Origin: Przewalskia tangutica
Taxonomy: Eukaryota; Streptophyta; Magnoliopsida; Solanales; Solanaceae
Reading direction: 5' to 3'
Length of the DNA: 64,000 nucleotides
Assembly: GCA_029844215.1 (NCBI GenBank)
Contig: CM056731.1
Location: forward strand, 81,178,992-81,242,991
Shown piece after piece: positions 20,208 to 32,582 of this stretch. The translations under genes were made by a program, and so were the position numbers. The notes under the pieces were generated by a model. That model did no database searches. It saw nothing but the letters and a program-made list of their open reading frames with translations, and had not been told where the DNA came from. Position 1 is the stretch's first letter. Each line of letters begins with the position of its first letter.

Positions 20208-20710
20208 AACAAACAAGGGTCATGATCAATTCAAGTGGGTGGTCAAGATTGGGCCATGTGTGTGTGGGTCCCACCACACCACATGGCCAATGAAAATCAA
20301 CTCCAAGTGTCATGGCCATTTCGGAGCCACTTGTCCCACCAATTTCGGCCCACATGGCCACTCAAGGGGGGTGACACGTGTCGCCCCTTTACTCATCCAA
20401 AATATTTCGTCTTCCGAAAATATCCAAAATACCGAAAATCTCAAAAACATAGCGGGCCCCACAAAACCGTAAATTTCCTCCGTGGGCCCCACGTGACCAT
20501 TTCTGAAAATAAAATCCCAAAATTCTAATATAATCCAAGAAGTCCAAATACCAAATCTGGGAATCCAATTCCCATCAACGAACCTTTTTCCTTCACAAAA
20601 CCCGGAAACTTTTCCGTCGAAAAATCACATCTTTCTTTCTTTCGAAAATTTCTGTCGTATTCTCTTACGTACGTCCTCACATACATACCCTGGAACTACG
20701 GGGTATAACA

Positions 20711-20745
20711 TTCTTCCCCCCTTAGAAACATTCGTCCCGAATGTT
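20711..20745 (-). other. Polypurine tract and upstream hairpin of Y
   Basis: On the minus strand the hairpin AACATTC-GGGAC-GAATGTT (20745-20727) is followed by TAAGGGGGGAAGAA, which abuts the LTR at 20710. Confidence 0.85.
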
Positions 20746-20929
20746 CCTTCTAAGCCTCTAATCAAACGTGTGCAGATAGTCTCCACTACTATACTTACTA
20801 AACCGATCACGCCACCAATGGCCGAATATAACATGCGCAAAACTCAAATCCAAGCCAACGAGGAAATCATTTCTAATCTCACAACAGCTCCCACTAGCTT
20901 CAATTTACCCTAAGGCCATTCCCGGCCTT

Positions 20930-21550
20930 CACGATCCGATTCTGGTCGAACGCATCCACGAACCCGTACGATGGTTACCTAAACTTGGGCCTAGCACCCT
21001 CGTGACCCTATCACACAGTGGGACTACCACAAATTGACTCTACCCTATTCCGGGTTGCGGGTTGACCCGCGACCTTGCCTCAACCCGACCCATTTACCGC
21101 GCCAAGCTCTTGTTCCCCGATCCGGAACAATCTCACTAATCAAGTCACGAAAACCTAGTGGTCTTCTTAGCTCAACTACCCTCTTATAATTCACACCACT
21201 CAGGGACTTATCACACAATTATACTCCACGTACACAATGTACTCCGACAAAGATCAAATCGTAAACAAAATCTTTTACTCAAGATGGTCTTGCATCCAAG
21301 GTCCTAACTGTTATAAATTCTAAGGCTCATAATCGTCTCGTCTCCAGACTTACCCTTTCTCAACTGCCCATGTTTTCTAATTCACACTTAACACAATGCT
21401 ATCCGTACATAGCACCTAACATGTACCCACCATAAAAACATAAACAAGTCTCTTAAGGGCTAAAGATATCTCTGCAACTACTGCCTCACTTTCCCTTTGT
21501 CGCTCTAATCATAATCCTGCCCTGCAGGGCGCCTAGCTATATAAGGCGAT
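20930..21550 (-). other. Conserved non-coding module of Y (replaces pol)
   Basis: Starting directly after the gag knuckles, this stretch has no long ORF and no recognisable protein motif, yet it matches D (about 43640-44155) over its whole length. Shared words include CGCATCCACGAA, CACCCTCGTGACCCT, CGATCCGGAACAATCT and CAACTACTGCCTCACTTTCC. Part of it recurs in X (28800-29130). 20746-20929 is short 3' non-coding sequence. Confidence 0.65.
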
Positions 21551-21592
21551 GAACCAGCCACCGATCCCGAAGGCTGAGTCTCTACATCTGTG

Positions 21593-22260
21593 CTACCTCT
21601 GGTCGGAAAAACTCTCACCAAATGGCCCTGTTGGCCGTAAGCATAGAAGCTGTCGAAGCAGTACGACACTCCCCACCATGACGCCTATCACAACGGCCAC
21701 ACCGAGGTGGGGGTGGCCTCTCCTGTCTAACACCCCTTCCTCTCCGAACCACCAATCAAGAACTAACCCGGTAGGCTGAGTCCTCCTACCTGTATCCCTC
21801 CTACTAGGACATCCTCCCATCACATGGCCCTGACGGCCACAGGTATAATAATCTCTCAAACTAGCACGACACCCTGAGGATCATCCTCAACTCTCTATCC
21901 ATAGAACTCTGGCGAACTGCAACTCAAGAAATCCCGAAGTCTCAAACTATCGGATCTAGGGTGAACCATCGATGCCGAACCACCGGCTCCGTCCGTCCTC
22001 ATTCTACCACCACTTAGCTAGTAATCGGGCTATCTCTGAACTCATATCCTCGCTCGCCGTGGATGCGAGGCTCAGTATCGTGGTCTCGTGAGCTACCGCA
22101 CTTGCTCTAAACTCTCTTGGGGCTAGCGGAGTCGCAGAACTCCCCGAATGAAGCGCTTTCTCAGATAATGATCGCCCGGCTCTCGTAACCTTCGTGCTCT
22201 ACTCGCAGCCTCCTTCGCCGCCTTGCCCTTCTGGGCTCTGGTTGCCTTGCGTAGAGGCAT
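21593..22260 (-). pseudogene. Shortened gag of Y with three zinc-knuckle modules
   Basis: ATG at 22260-22258 begins MPLRKATRAQKGKAAKEAA. The frame breaks downstream. A short capsid trace (PEFYG...EDDPQ near 21900) runs almost directly into a CCHC knuckle, YYTCGRQGHVMGGCP (about 21850-21810), so most of the capsid domain is deleted. Two further modules follow in shifted frames: CGRCDRRHGGEC (near 21700) and the degraded YAYGQQGHLVRVFPTRG (near 21640), whose Cys residues are replaced. Knuckle 1 and knuckle 3 are each followed by a TQPTG/TQPSG tail, suggesting an internal duplication. It cannot encode a normal Gag as written. Confidence 0.7.
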
Positions 22261-22449
22261 AACGGGTGAAAAGAATACGTCAGAGGGAGACCAACTTATA
22301 ACACAGCTCTAAGGCACGATCTCAGAGTGAGAAGAATGGAAACCAATCTTAAATGTCCTGCAGCCTCCTGATTATAGATGTGGTGCACAACACACCGATA
22401 ATCAAGACTCTACTAGACACGGTCTGTAGACACTTTCCGAGGATTAACT

Positions 22450-22461
22450 GCTTTGATACCA
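22450..22461 (-). other. Primer-binding site of Y
   Basis: TGGTATCAAAGC on the minus strand, 4 nt from the LTR end. It has one mismatch to TGGTATCAGAGC, consistent with C-to-T change on the plus strand at a CTG. Confidence 0.85.
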
Positions 22462-22465
22462 CTTT

Positions 22466-25400
22466 TGTCACGACCGACTCGGACCCGTGGTGTGCCTTAC
22501 CCCGAACCCTAGTGATACAACATCGAGAAAATCGCGAAATAAAACTTAAACATGAAACAAGATAAAATAAGAAACAAAGCAACCAAAACGGTTACCTTTC
22601 GCATATATATATATACGAGCAGTTAAATCCTTTTACAAACCCCGCCACAACAAGATTACAAACCTCTAAGAATGTAACCATAACTATGACGGGACAGGGC
22701 CCCGCCATACCCCTGAATGTACAAGTAACTACACTGACAGGGACTATACCAAAGATGAGCCTCCGGAGAAACGGAGCTTCCCAAAACGCTGAACTGTGAT
22801 CCTATGAGCGAGGATCCACAACCAATGTACCTCTACCTGCGGCATGAACGCAGCCCCCCGAAGGAGGTCAGTACAACAGGTACCAAGTATGTGAAACTGA
22901 AAATACTGTAAATGAAATCATAGTAGTCTATATAAAACAGGAGACATATATGATAACCAAACTACAGTACATAATATGTAAGCAGTCACGTCAAGTCAGG
23001 GACTCACGCCCTCAAAGTCATCACTCAAATATAACTATGGGTCTCACGCCCACAACATCAATCATGCCCGTGGAATACCTTCCTCACTGCCGGCAGTCTA
23101 TGATATAATAACACCAAGAAGTACACATGAACACCAGGTCCCACCTGTCTCATAGTAAAACCGTACGGGGTAAGTACGAAGGCATAGCCGACTACTAAAA
23201 CCCACAGTACCAACAATGCCATAAAACTGTATCACAAGGTCTTGCTAGACCGCCACATGATCGAAGCCGCCACTACCGCGAGATCAAATGTGCGCGTCTA
23301 ATCCTGGAACTTCCCGCAGCTCCGCATAGGCCACACACATAGGCCCGCATGAGGTATTCCCCGCATCGAGGGTAGCTACTCCCCGACATCGTCCTGGACT
23401 CGCAGTCCGCATGGCCACATAGACCGCATGGCCACATAGACCGCACACTAACACGAACTCGTAGCTCGCATAGGTCCCCGACCCGCATGAGGTATTCTCG
23501 AATCATAGTCCTGCATCGCACGAGGTATACCCCGCATCAGATGGCAGCTTAACCCCCGGTATCATGTCAAGGGGTGAGTGGTGCAATACTAACATAACGG
23601 CTTACCGTTAAACAACATAAGCACAACAAGGGAAACCCCTTTACACAAACATCACAAGACACTAACATACGTAGCATCCTAACATGTTTACTTATCAAAC
23701 CAATCAAGAAAGTATTACAAGGATATCACGAACCAAACATAGTCAAGTTATTCACACAAGGTACTTTCTATTTTATGTCAACAATACGGGTTTCAAACCC
23801 AAAAATAATACCCACTTTCATTCTTTCAAAAAGACCTCTTTTACGTAAAAGATACTAATACTCGTAGTATAAAAAAAACACATTTCCTTTTCAAACCAAA
23901 TTACTTTACTTTCGTAAAAACCTTTACAAGACTTTTAAAATCAAGTACTCTATACTTTTTAAACCAAGTGCCTTTCTTTTAAAACAACATCATGTATACT
24001 CTTAAAACCCAAATAACTTACTCTTTTCAAAACAAGTAACCTATACTTAAATCAAGTTACTTCTCCTTTTCCGAAATCAAGTCATTTATATGTCAAGTCT
24101 CTTATCTTTCAAGATCAAGTCTATTAACTTTCAAAATCAAGTCGTTTAGCTTTCAAAATCAAATCTTTCTTTTATCTTCATAAAGTCGTTATAACTAACT
24201 TCCCATAAAGCTATTATAACACTTTATGTTTTAAACAAACAAAATTCATTTCACACACGTACGTCTACCGTACTACATAGTTCACAACATAGTCATTACT
24301 AATTCACATCAAGTCATTTATCTTTTAAAAACCACCAACCATTCCTTTACCCACATAAAGTTGTTATAACAAACTTCCCATAAAGCCGTTATAACACTTT
24401 ATGTTGTAAACCAACTAAATTCACTTAACACATGTACGTCTACCGTACTACATAGTTCACAACATATCATGCTAGTAAAGATAGGAAGAGGTTCACATAC
24501 CTCGCGACGATTATCGACAATTAGCAAAATGCTCCAAGTACTACAACCTTGCTAGCCTTTTCCACCCTCCAAGTAGAATACGCTACTCGTAGTACTTCCA
24601 CCTATACTGGCCATAAAACGTCTATCAATCTTCTAGATCTCTTCGTAGAATATTCTAAATACAAGATTCCTTATTCTACAGAAAATTCGGCAGCACCTTC
24701 CCCCCCGCAACAACATAAAACTCCTCCCCTATCAAGGCCCGCTACCAGGCCAACAACTCTCAGGGGATTACACGTCTAACCAGACGTGTTCAATTCTACT
24801 TCACAATAATACTACACAAGTCTACTGTAAATACAATCCAATGTAAATACAGTTCAATCCTTTAAAATTATCCTTCCAAAATATCTTATACTCAATTCTA
24901 AATTACTACAATATGTAATATCCAATTACAATAGGGGGACATAGATCATTTCCTCGATAAGCCCAAAATTATCCAAGATTATAAGTCGATCCTGGGCAAC
25001 GTTTAGCTCCAATTCCTTACGCTCCAACCCGCTCCAAGCGACCCTTAGAAGTTTCTAAACAACTTCTCTAAACACTTCAACCAAGTTATGAAGATTTTTT
25101 AGGGTTTCGTTTTGCGACTATTAAAATAAAGTAATATTTTCGGGCTCCTAGTATTGAAATAACTTTGGAATACAACTAGGGATACTAGGCTAAGGTATTA
25201 GGGATTATACTACAATACATGAAGTATTTAACTACACAAAGTGGGAGGGGGACGAGAACTACAAAGGAGGGAGTATTATTTTTGCCTTGAAAACTCTTAA
25301 GTGTGGATGAAATTATGTCTTGCTAACAAGGGGTATTTATAGAACAAACAAGGGTAATGATCAATTCAAGTGGGTGGTCAAGATTGGGCCATATGTGTGT

Positions 25401-25854
25401 GGGTCCCACCACACCACATGGCCAACGAAAATCAACTCCAAGTGTCATGGCGTTTCGGCGAGGACATGATGGCTAGCCACTTGTCCACAATTCGACCACA
25501 TGGCCACTCAAGGGGGTGACACGTGTCGCCCCCTTACTCGTCCAAAATAATTCGTCTTTCGAAAATATCCAAAATACCGAAAATCTCAAAAACAAAGCGG
25601 GCCCCACAAAACCGTAAATTTCCTCTGTGGGCCCCACGTGACCATTTCTGAAAATAAAATCCCAAAATTCAATATAATCCAAGAAGTCCAAATACCAAAT
25701 CTGGGAATCCAATTCCCATCAACGAACCTTTTTCCTTCACAAAACCCGGAAACTTTTCCGTAAAAAAATCACATCTTTCTTTCTTTCGAAAATTTCTGTC
25801 GTATTATCTTACGTACGTCCTCACATACATACCCTGGAACTACGGGGTATAACA
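22466..25854 (-). repeat. 5' LTR of element Y (about 3.4 kb)
   Basis: Ends are TGTTATACCCCGTAG at 25854 and GTGACA at 22466 (minus). It holds the TATA box at 25334-25342, two copies of the GTACGGTAGACGTACG-type box (near 24257-24277 and 24433-24453), the leader motif cluster (23330-23540) and AT-rich sequence at 23640-24210. The GC-rich leader keeps most CAG/CTG words, unlike the D 5' LTR. Confidence 0.88.
25334..25342 (-). promoter_or_regulatory. TATA box of element Y 5' LTR
   Basis: CTATAAATACCCC on the minus strand, 512 bp inside the LTR. Confidence 0.6.
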
Positions 25855-27189
25855 TAGCCTTTGTTGTGCAAGTGTTTGATTGTGTGCTACCGTGTCTCTC
25901 GGGGAGGGCCGGCTATCTGATTGATTGCTTGGACATACTGACACGTTGGATGGTCCACGAGTATGCATCCACTATTGAGTATTATCTGGTTATTTCTTTT
26001 GGACATACTGACACATTGGATGGTCCACGAGTATGCGTCCACTTTGGGTATTATCTTGTTATTTCCTTTGGACATGCTGACACGATGGATGGTCGCGGCG
26101 TCGTCGATGGGATGGTTTCATGGCCATGCTTTCAGGAGTAAGATCTTGGGGCATGCGGTCATTGTGAGGGTTTTGTTATTAGTCCATGGACCGCTAATCC
26201 ATGAAGCTTGCCGCAGTGACAAGCGATCACGGGCTTGATTTGTACATGTGGTTCAGGCACACTTTAGATACTTGTTCTGGTCATTTCTCGTGTATCGGCA
26301 GGATCTGGTAGATAGCTTTAGATACTTGCCTCGGTCATATCTCGTGAGACGGTAGGCTAGAATGCGTTAAACATGGTACTTGCCTCGGCCAGTTGCGTGG
26401 CTAGCTTTTGGATCTGGTAGTTGGCTTCCGTACCTTGCCCGTGAAGTTTTATGACTAGCTTTTGGAACTGGTAGTTGGCTAATCTACTTGGCCCGATCGG
26501 TTTGATGACGCAGGCAGGATCTAGTGTTCAGGTTCACATATGGATGTTGTTTTACATCATGTACTGCCGGCAGTGAGGAATGAGTTCCACGGGCATGATT
26601 GATACTATGGGCGTGAGACCCATAGTTATGTGTGAGTGATTATTTTGGGGGCATGCGTCCCCTTACTTGACATAACTGTTTACTTATCGCAAAAATGGTT
26701 TTATAAAATGATGAAATGAGATTTCATTACAGTATTTTTCAGTTTCACATACTTGGTACCTATTGTAATGACCTCCTTCGGGGGGCTGCGTTCATGCCGC
26801 AGGTAGAGGTACACCAGTTGTTGATCCTCACTCATAGGATCGCAGTTCAGCGTTGGGAAGCTCCGTTTCCTCGGAGGCTTATCTTTTGGTATAGTCCCCT
26901 GTCATTGTAGATACTTGTACATTCAGGGGTATGGCGGGGACCTATCCCGTCATAGTTGTTGTTACATTCTTAAGTGCAGAAATCTTGTTGTGGGCAGGGT
27001 TTGTAAAAGGATTGTAACTGTTCGGTTTTATGTATATACATGAAGGTAATCGTTTTTGGTTAGCCTGTTTTATTATGTTGTCTCTTGTTTCCTGTTTAAA
27101 TTTTATTTCTGCTGATTTTCTCTGATGTTGTTATCACTAGGGTGCCCGGGGTAAGGCACCAGTCGCGGGCCCGAGATCGGGTCGTGACA
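25855..27189 (+). mobile_element. Plus-strand LTR fragment (Z-type, right part only)
   Basis: It resembles 35140-36268 of the solo LTR: TAGCCTTTGTTGTGCAAG start, CCTTGGTACCTGG-type words, TGTACATTCAGGGGTATGG, and the end GGTGCCCGGGGTAAGGCACC...GTGACA at 27189. The left half is missing; Y was inserted at its left border. It contains a 70-bp tandem repeat (25931, 26001, 26070; core GGACATACTGACAC), the source of the open frames here. Confidence 0.78.
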
Positions 27190-27660
27190 GATCCGCGACT
27201 AAGAGTATCTTTAACTGTCTTGGCTTTCCCTGGGTGGTATAGGATATCGATATCACAATCCTTGAATAACTCTAACCACCGTCGCTGTCGCAAATTATAC
27301 TGCCTCAGTCTGCAGATATACCGGAGGCTTTTGTGGTCTGTACAAATATCCACATGAAGTCTAAATATACGTCATGCCCCCAAATCTTCAAGGCATGATT
27401 TAACTGCCGCCAACTCTAAATCGGAAGTGGCGTAATTTCCTTTCCTGCTTCCCTAACTACCGGGAAAACATAGGCTCTATCCTTATCGGGTTGCGTCAGC
27501 ACACAACCTAGCCCAACACCCAACGTGCTATCATAATAACCTAACCCTCTAGTCTTTCAGGAGGAGTTAGAACTGTAGTCGAGTCAACTTATCTTCCAAT
27601 AACTGGAAGCATTTCTCATTCCTGTGAAATATTCGGGTATCCTTAATCTCACATATGGTT
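27190..27660 (-). pseudogene. RT-RNase H fragment of X
   Basis: The minus strand encodes, in shifting frames, KCFQLLEDKLT (RT/RNase H connection, near 27610), YYDSTLGVGLGCVL (RNase H start, normally YCDASGVGLGCVL, near 27530), LNHALKIWGHDVYL, and then the open piece DICTDHKSLRYICRLRQYNL followed by RRWLELFKDCDIDILYHPGKA (27353-27190). It is cut at 27190 by the plus-strand LTR fragment, so the integrase is absent. It is more diverged from A than F is, in line with an older insertion. Non-functional. Confidence 0.82.
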
Positions 27661-28281
27661 CCTGTTTCCCTTTCTCTGTTGCAACCTTGGTCACTAAACT
27701 TAGATTTGATTCCTTTGCTTGCCTCCTGGCTAAGACTTCCTGTCAATCACAATTTAGTGGGGGGGAGGTTTCCTTGATCTCGTCAAGTAGTAACCCGATG
27801 CTACCACCTTTCCTCAAGGTGCTCTTACTGCCCATTATTTACTAATGGTCTTACACTAGTCTGGGGTCATCATATCTCGTGAAACATACATAATAATAGT
27901 CGTATTCTCTTTTATTATTCTGGTCAGAACCTTACCTTAGGCTTACTATTAGTAAAAGTATTTCTATCTTGATTCATAATCGTACAGTTTCATACATGCG
28001 TACAACCTGCATTTATATCTTTACGATACTTCCTCGACCAATTAAATGCGTCGTTCTTAATTACTGACACAACACTTTTCCACGGTTATCTAAAGCAGAA
28101 CATATGGCATGGCGATCTCAAGACCTTACTAGTTCATATCCTGCATCTAACAACATGGGTACACGACCCATGTCGTAAAGCGTCCTTTACGTGGGAAGAA
28201 CTTATCTCCCTTTCTTAAACTTTCCTTGATGTCACAACCCTAATCACAGGGTACTCTTGCGGTCCAGTAAATATCTAATCA
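27661..28281 (-). other. Unassigned interior of X
   Basis: This is where protease and the RT core should lie. I see no recognisable motif and no long frame on either strand. It is probably decayed element sequence or a rearrangement. Confidence 0.4.
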
Positions 28282-28491
28282 TCACGCACCGCCTTTAAGT
28301 TCGTGTAGATTTTCCAACCTACCAAAGATGCCCTCAGCTTTCCGCTGGCAGCACTCGTACTTTTTTTTTTCTTTTTTTTCTTGCCTTGCACATTTTCCTG
28401 AAATTATACGGAAGGTCGTGGCCCTGACCGCCACACCAAACCAACTCCAAGTACCTCCAAAGGCACTTAACATAAATTCCTTCAAATTCAA
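28282..28491 (-). pseudogene. gag zinc-knuckle remnant of X
   Basis: The minus strand near 28440-28410 reads CGGQGHD in one frame, matching the CGxxGH core of the gag knuckle seen in A (CGQQGHFARDC). The following residues are Lys/Glu-rich and derive from a long T-rich/TTTC tract (28361-28381), which is an insertion or slippage product. Cysteines on both sides of the motif are not conserved. The assignment rests on this short motif and on its place between the PBS and RNase H remnants. Confidence 0.45.
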
Positions 28492-28799
28492 TTATTACTT
28501 ACTTTCTGCGTCAATTTACCTCAATGTCTGTCATAACAGCTCTGCTAGGTTTGCTAGGGTCCAACGACTGTATCGTTACCGGCAATTATCTACCCGCTCA
28601 GCTACCACCCAACACTCACGGGTGTAGTCACCTCGAAAGGTCCTCATGGATTCAGGCTTTATTTCTTTACACTTGGTTGCTTTTTTTTCACTGGTCGTAC
28701 TCTTCCCGTACTTCCAAACTTATACTAGCATACGTACATAAATTCCATACAAATTCTGGCCTCCACTCTTTGGAGTTACTAAATTAAACAATATAAGGC

Positions 28800-29130
28800 C
28801 CATTTCGGCTCTCACAACTTGGTTCCAGTGGAACACGTCCACGAACCCGTAAAATGATTAACTAAATTTGGGCCTTGCACCCTCGTGACCCTGTCACGTA
28901 GCGGGACTACTACCAACTGATCCCATTTCATTTCAAGTTATGAGGCGACCTTTAATAGGTCCCCAACCCGACTCGGCGTCGTATTTAACTCTTTTCCTTG
29001 GTCTGTCTTAACTTTTTACTACCCGAGAAGGCCTTATATACCTAAGGTCTCGGTGGTTATCACATTCTTAGGCTCGCAATTTCTATGCTCCATGCCTACC
29101 TTATCAGTCCCCCCGTAAACGGGTACAAAA
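28800..29130 (-). other. Partial copy of the non-coding module in X
   Basis: Words such as CACGTCCACGAACCCG and CACCCTCGTGACCCTGTCAC match Y (20930-21020) and D (43640-43720). Here the module lies nearer the PBS than the knuckle remnant does, so X has been rearranged or is a different derivative. 29131-29600 is otherwise featureless. Confidence 0.5.
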
Positions 29131-29744
29131 CTTATCGTAATACCATAATCGTGTTGTCTTGACCACAACAACCATACTTACTCCATACGGATCTCACCCG
29201 TACCATTCTCGAAATTCTACTACGTAGCTCAATCTATTAACATAGTCTTCCATTAATTCCCTTAATAATAACTTCTTAAGGGTCCATTTCCTTCTCAGAC
29301 AACTCATCATTTCCTAATTATCTCAAATTAGTACGTAAAACCTTGATGAGAATTCATAAATTGTTTCATACCTTCCCGGTATTTATTTAGTCCTTACCAA
29401 ATCCTGGTAATCTAAAATCATTCTAGGCAACACGCGTCTGACCCTCATACATAAATCCATATAGTTGTATGTCACAATACCAACTACAAACATTACCAAC
29501 CTGGATACACAATCCTCATAATCTTTCCTGGGTCACTGCTGTCTTTTTCGTAGCTGCAAACAATCATAACTTGTTAGGGAGAGACGACCCTAACCATACA
29601 GCTCTATCGCACGATATCAGAGTGAGAAGAATGGAAACCAATCCTAAATGTCCTGCAGCCTCCTGATTATAGATATGGTGCACAACACACCGATAATCAA
29701 GACTCTACTAGACACGGTCTGTAGACACTTTCCGAGGACTAACT

Positions 29745-29756
29745 GCTCTGATACCA
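29745..29756 (-). other. Primer-binding site of X (intact)
   Basis: TGGTATCAGAGC on the minus strand, 4 nt from the LTR end at 29761. Confidence 0.9.
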
Positions 29757-30497
29757 CTTTTGTCACGATCCGACCCCGGGCATGGCGGTGCCCTACACAG
29801 GCACCCCTTTCGGTATACATCAGAGAATAGCAGCCGAACATACACAACTGATAAAATTCTTAAACATAAAATAACAACAGACTAGCCGATAAGGCCACCT
29901 TCCGTAAACTATACAAATAAAACAGTACATTTTTTTCTTTACAACCCAAACCACACTGTGACTACAGACCTCTAAGAATAACAACTCTGGCGGGACAGGG
30001 CCCCGCCATACCCCTGAATGTACAACAACCGACAATACCAGGGATAAGCCTCCGGAATAAAGGAGCTTCTCAACGGTGAACGGTGATCCTATGGCGATGA
30101 TCGGCAGCACATCTCTACTGCGGCATGAGCGGCCCCGAAGGAGTCGATGCAACATGTACCAAATATGTGGCGAAATGCGTAATGAAATCATAAGTCTATA
30201 ATAAAGCGGACGGTATGATAACTCAATTAACGATTACGATTGCCTTACTAACAATGAGAGTAATCAAAAGTATACTTACAACATAAAAATAGGAAGCTCA
30301 CGATCGAGCGGGACCACCCGCCGCAGATGTCATTAAGCAATCCTACTCACGGGACTATTTCACCCGCGTAGGTCGTGTGGACCCGCATGAGGTATTCTCG
30401 CATAGGTGTACCGCCCGCATGAGACTATTTCACCCGCGTAAGCCCATAAGGACTCACGTGAGGTATTCCCGCAGGCATGGGTAGCAAATCCACGGAA

Positions 30498-30650
30498 ACA
30501 TGTGGTATAACGTCTTGGGGTTTACCGCCATTTATACTCTTACCAGGCGGGTGGTATAACGTCTTGGGGTTTACCCTCATTTATACTCTTACCACGGAGA
30601 AGGTGGTATAACGTCTTGGGGTTTTCATTTATACTCTTACCTATCTCAAT
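30498..30650. repeat. 54-bp-type tandem repeat in X 5' LTR
   Basis: Three units of GGTATAACGTCTTGGGG-type sequence correspond to 18861-19022 but are shortened by small losses in the CCCCTC/CCCTG parts. Confidence 0.8.
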
Positions 30651-32577
30651 GGCCATCATACATAACATAAGCCCTAAACTTATCATACATAACATAAGCA
30701 CTCAGAACATCATACAATAAATAAGCAAGTTAAGAAATCCCCCTAACTTCTTATTAGTTTTATTCATATACACTCTCATTTTAGTTTACTTAAGGCACTA
30801 ACATGTCATTATAAATCCGGGAGTTTAACCCAAAGTACTACGTACTTCTATTCTTTTAAAATGACTCATTTTCATATAAAACTTCCAAGATACTAATAAC
30901 CGTAGTATCAAGTCATAACTACATTTTTAGACAAGTCACAATACCTTTTTAGAAAGTACATTTTCGGGCTTCTAAATCAAGTGACTTCTTTCTTTTAAAA
31001 CCTTAAGCAATTGATGCCTTTAAATCAAATTGCCTTTCGTTATTTCAAGTCATTTAACATACTTAAATTACTTAGAGTAAACCACTCTTTAAACTTTCCA
31101 TAAAGCTATTATAACCAACTTCCCATAAAGTCGTTATACTAGCTTTATACATTAGCAACTTACATACTTCTTTATAACCAAGAGACTTAAACTTTCCAAC
31201 AAAACAAGTATCAAAAATACTTTCAACATACTTAAAGTCTCTTAACTTTTGAAAACCAAGATATCCTTAATATTTAAACAAGTGAGTTAATTCCCTAACT
31301 CAATCAACTTGGACATTCTTAAAATAAGCCAAGGATATCAAATGGACCTAGATTGTCAAAAACTTGTACGTCTACCGTATTATACATTTACAACCTATTC
31401 ATGCTCAAGAGATAAGAAAGTTCCACATACCTCTTCGGTTTAATCCACTTGCTAAGTCCAATTCTCCGTACGTATTATGTCAACCTATAATGACCATAGT
31501 ACGTCTATTAACTTCTAGTTTCAAACGTAGAATATTCCAAGTGCAAAGTCACTAAATTCTATGGAAAATCGGACAGCACTTCCTTTGTTTCTACATACTT
31601 TGCCACCTTTTTCAAGGCCGAATTCAATAACCAAACACGCCACATTTAAGGCCCAACAAAGTAGCTAACAATAGGGGATTACACGCTTAATCAAGACATG
31701 TAAAATTCCACCCCACAATATAAAACAAACTAGTCTAAACTACAATGTCAATTCGGCAATTAGGGCAACAATACCAATTCTTATCCAATTTCCATTTCAA
31801 TCCAAGTTGTTAGCATAACATGATATCAAGTCGCAATCGATTATAACTACTATAATTTTCAAGTAAGTAACATGCGACGATTCTAATAAACGACCAAATT
31901 GTAATTCAATTTCAAATGACTCAACATGTCATTTTCGGATTTTGAGCTTCCAAATTTCCATAACACTTATCAAACTTCATAACACATATCACATGATCAC
32001 TTATAACTTATCATAACATGAAATCTTCAATTTCAAAAGTAAAATGAAGGTTATACCTCAATTAGCCCAAATATGATCCAAGATCACAAGTCGATCCTTA
32101 GCAACTTTAGCTCCTCCTTTCGACGTTCCAATCCACTCCAAGCAACCCTTAGAAGCTTATGAATAACTCATCTTCAAGTTCCAACTTCAAAGTTGAATAA
32201 CCCCTTAGGTTTTCGCCTTGCGACTAATACGAAAACACCATTTTTTCGGGATCTTTTTATTGAGATAACCTTACAATACTCTTAGGAACCTTGGTTTAAA
32301 GTGGGGAGATTATTGGACAAAAATTGAATTTTTTTCTTGTCCCAAGAACCTCAAACCCGAGAGCCCTCATAGTTGAAGAACAAGTTTATTGAAAATTTTC
32401 TAAGTGTGGGAACTAGTCTTGCTACTAGTATACATATATAACATAATGGAGGGTCAAGATTAGAACAAATGGGTGGCCTAGATGAGTTTCACATGGATCC
32501 TAGCCAAGTGGCCTTGACTAAGTCAACAATATCAAGCTATTAGTCTTTGCAAGACTTGGTCATTTAAATTATGGTCA

Positions 32578-32582
32578 AATGA
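32578..32582. repeat. TSD of solo LTR Z, left copy (AATGA)
   Basis: AATGA precedes TGTTATACCCC and is repeated exactly at 36269-36273. Confidence 0.9.

Larger units (their letters stand above)
18111..20710 (-). repeat. Chimeric LTR: X-type (18111-19050) joined to Y-type (19076-20710)
   Basis: 18111-19050 matches the X 5' LTR. 19076-20710 matches 24211-25854 of the Y 5' LTR almost base for base. The junction carries a 24-nt copy (19056-19079) of repeat sequence at 18996-19019. PPT and internal sequence of Y follow at 20711. Confidence 0.85.
19076..25854 (-). mobile_element. Element Y: pol-less Gypsy derivative, 3' LTR truncated
   Basis: The minus-strand order is 5' LTR (25854-22466), PBS (22461-22450), shortened gag (22260-21593), a non-coding module (about 21550-20930), hairpin plus PPT (20745-20711), then a 3' LTR cut at 19076. 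The internal region is only 1.75 kb and has no protease, RT, RNase H or integrase, so any movement needed proteins from elsewhere. The right flank, tagcc (25855-25859), is one TSD half; the left half was deleted with the LTR end. Confidence 0.8.
29761..32582 (-). repeat. 5' LTR of X, left piece
   Basis: It starts TGTCACGATCCGACC (LTR end on the minus strand), with the hairpin GGTGCCCTACACAGGCACC at 29787-29805. It carries the 54-bp repeat near 30498-30650 and leader motifs near 30360-30490. It is interrupted by the solo LTR at 32583 and finishes at 36466. Confidence 0.85.

Noticed and set aside
25866..26238. Two 91-codon frames
   Set aside because: Generated by the 70-bp repeat (25931, 26001, 26070) in the Z-type LTR fragment.
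28361..28381. T-rich tract, considered as a poly(A) tail of a LINE/SINE in reverse
   Set aside because: No target duplication or retroposon body was found next to it; it is interrupted by C and lies within decayed gag sequence.
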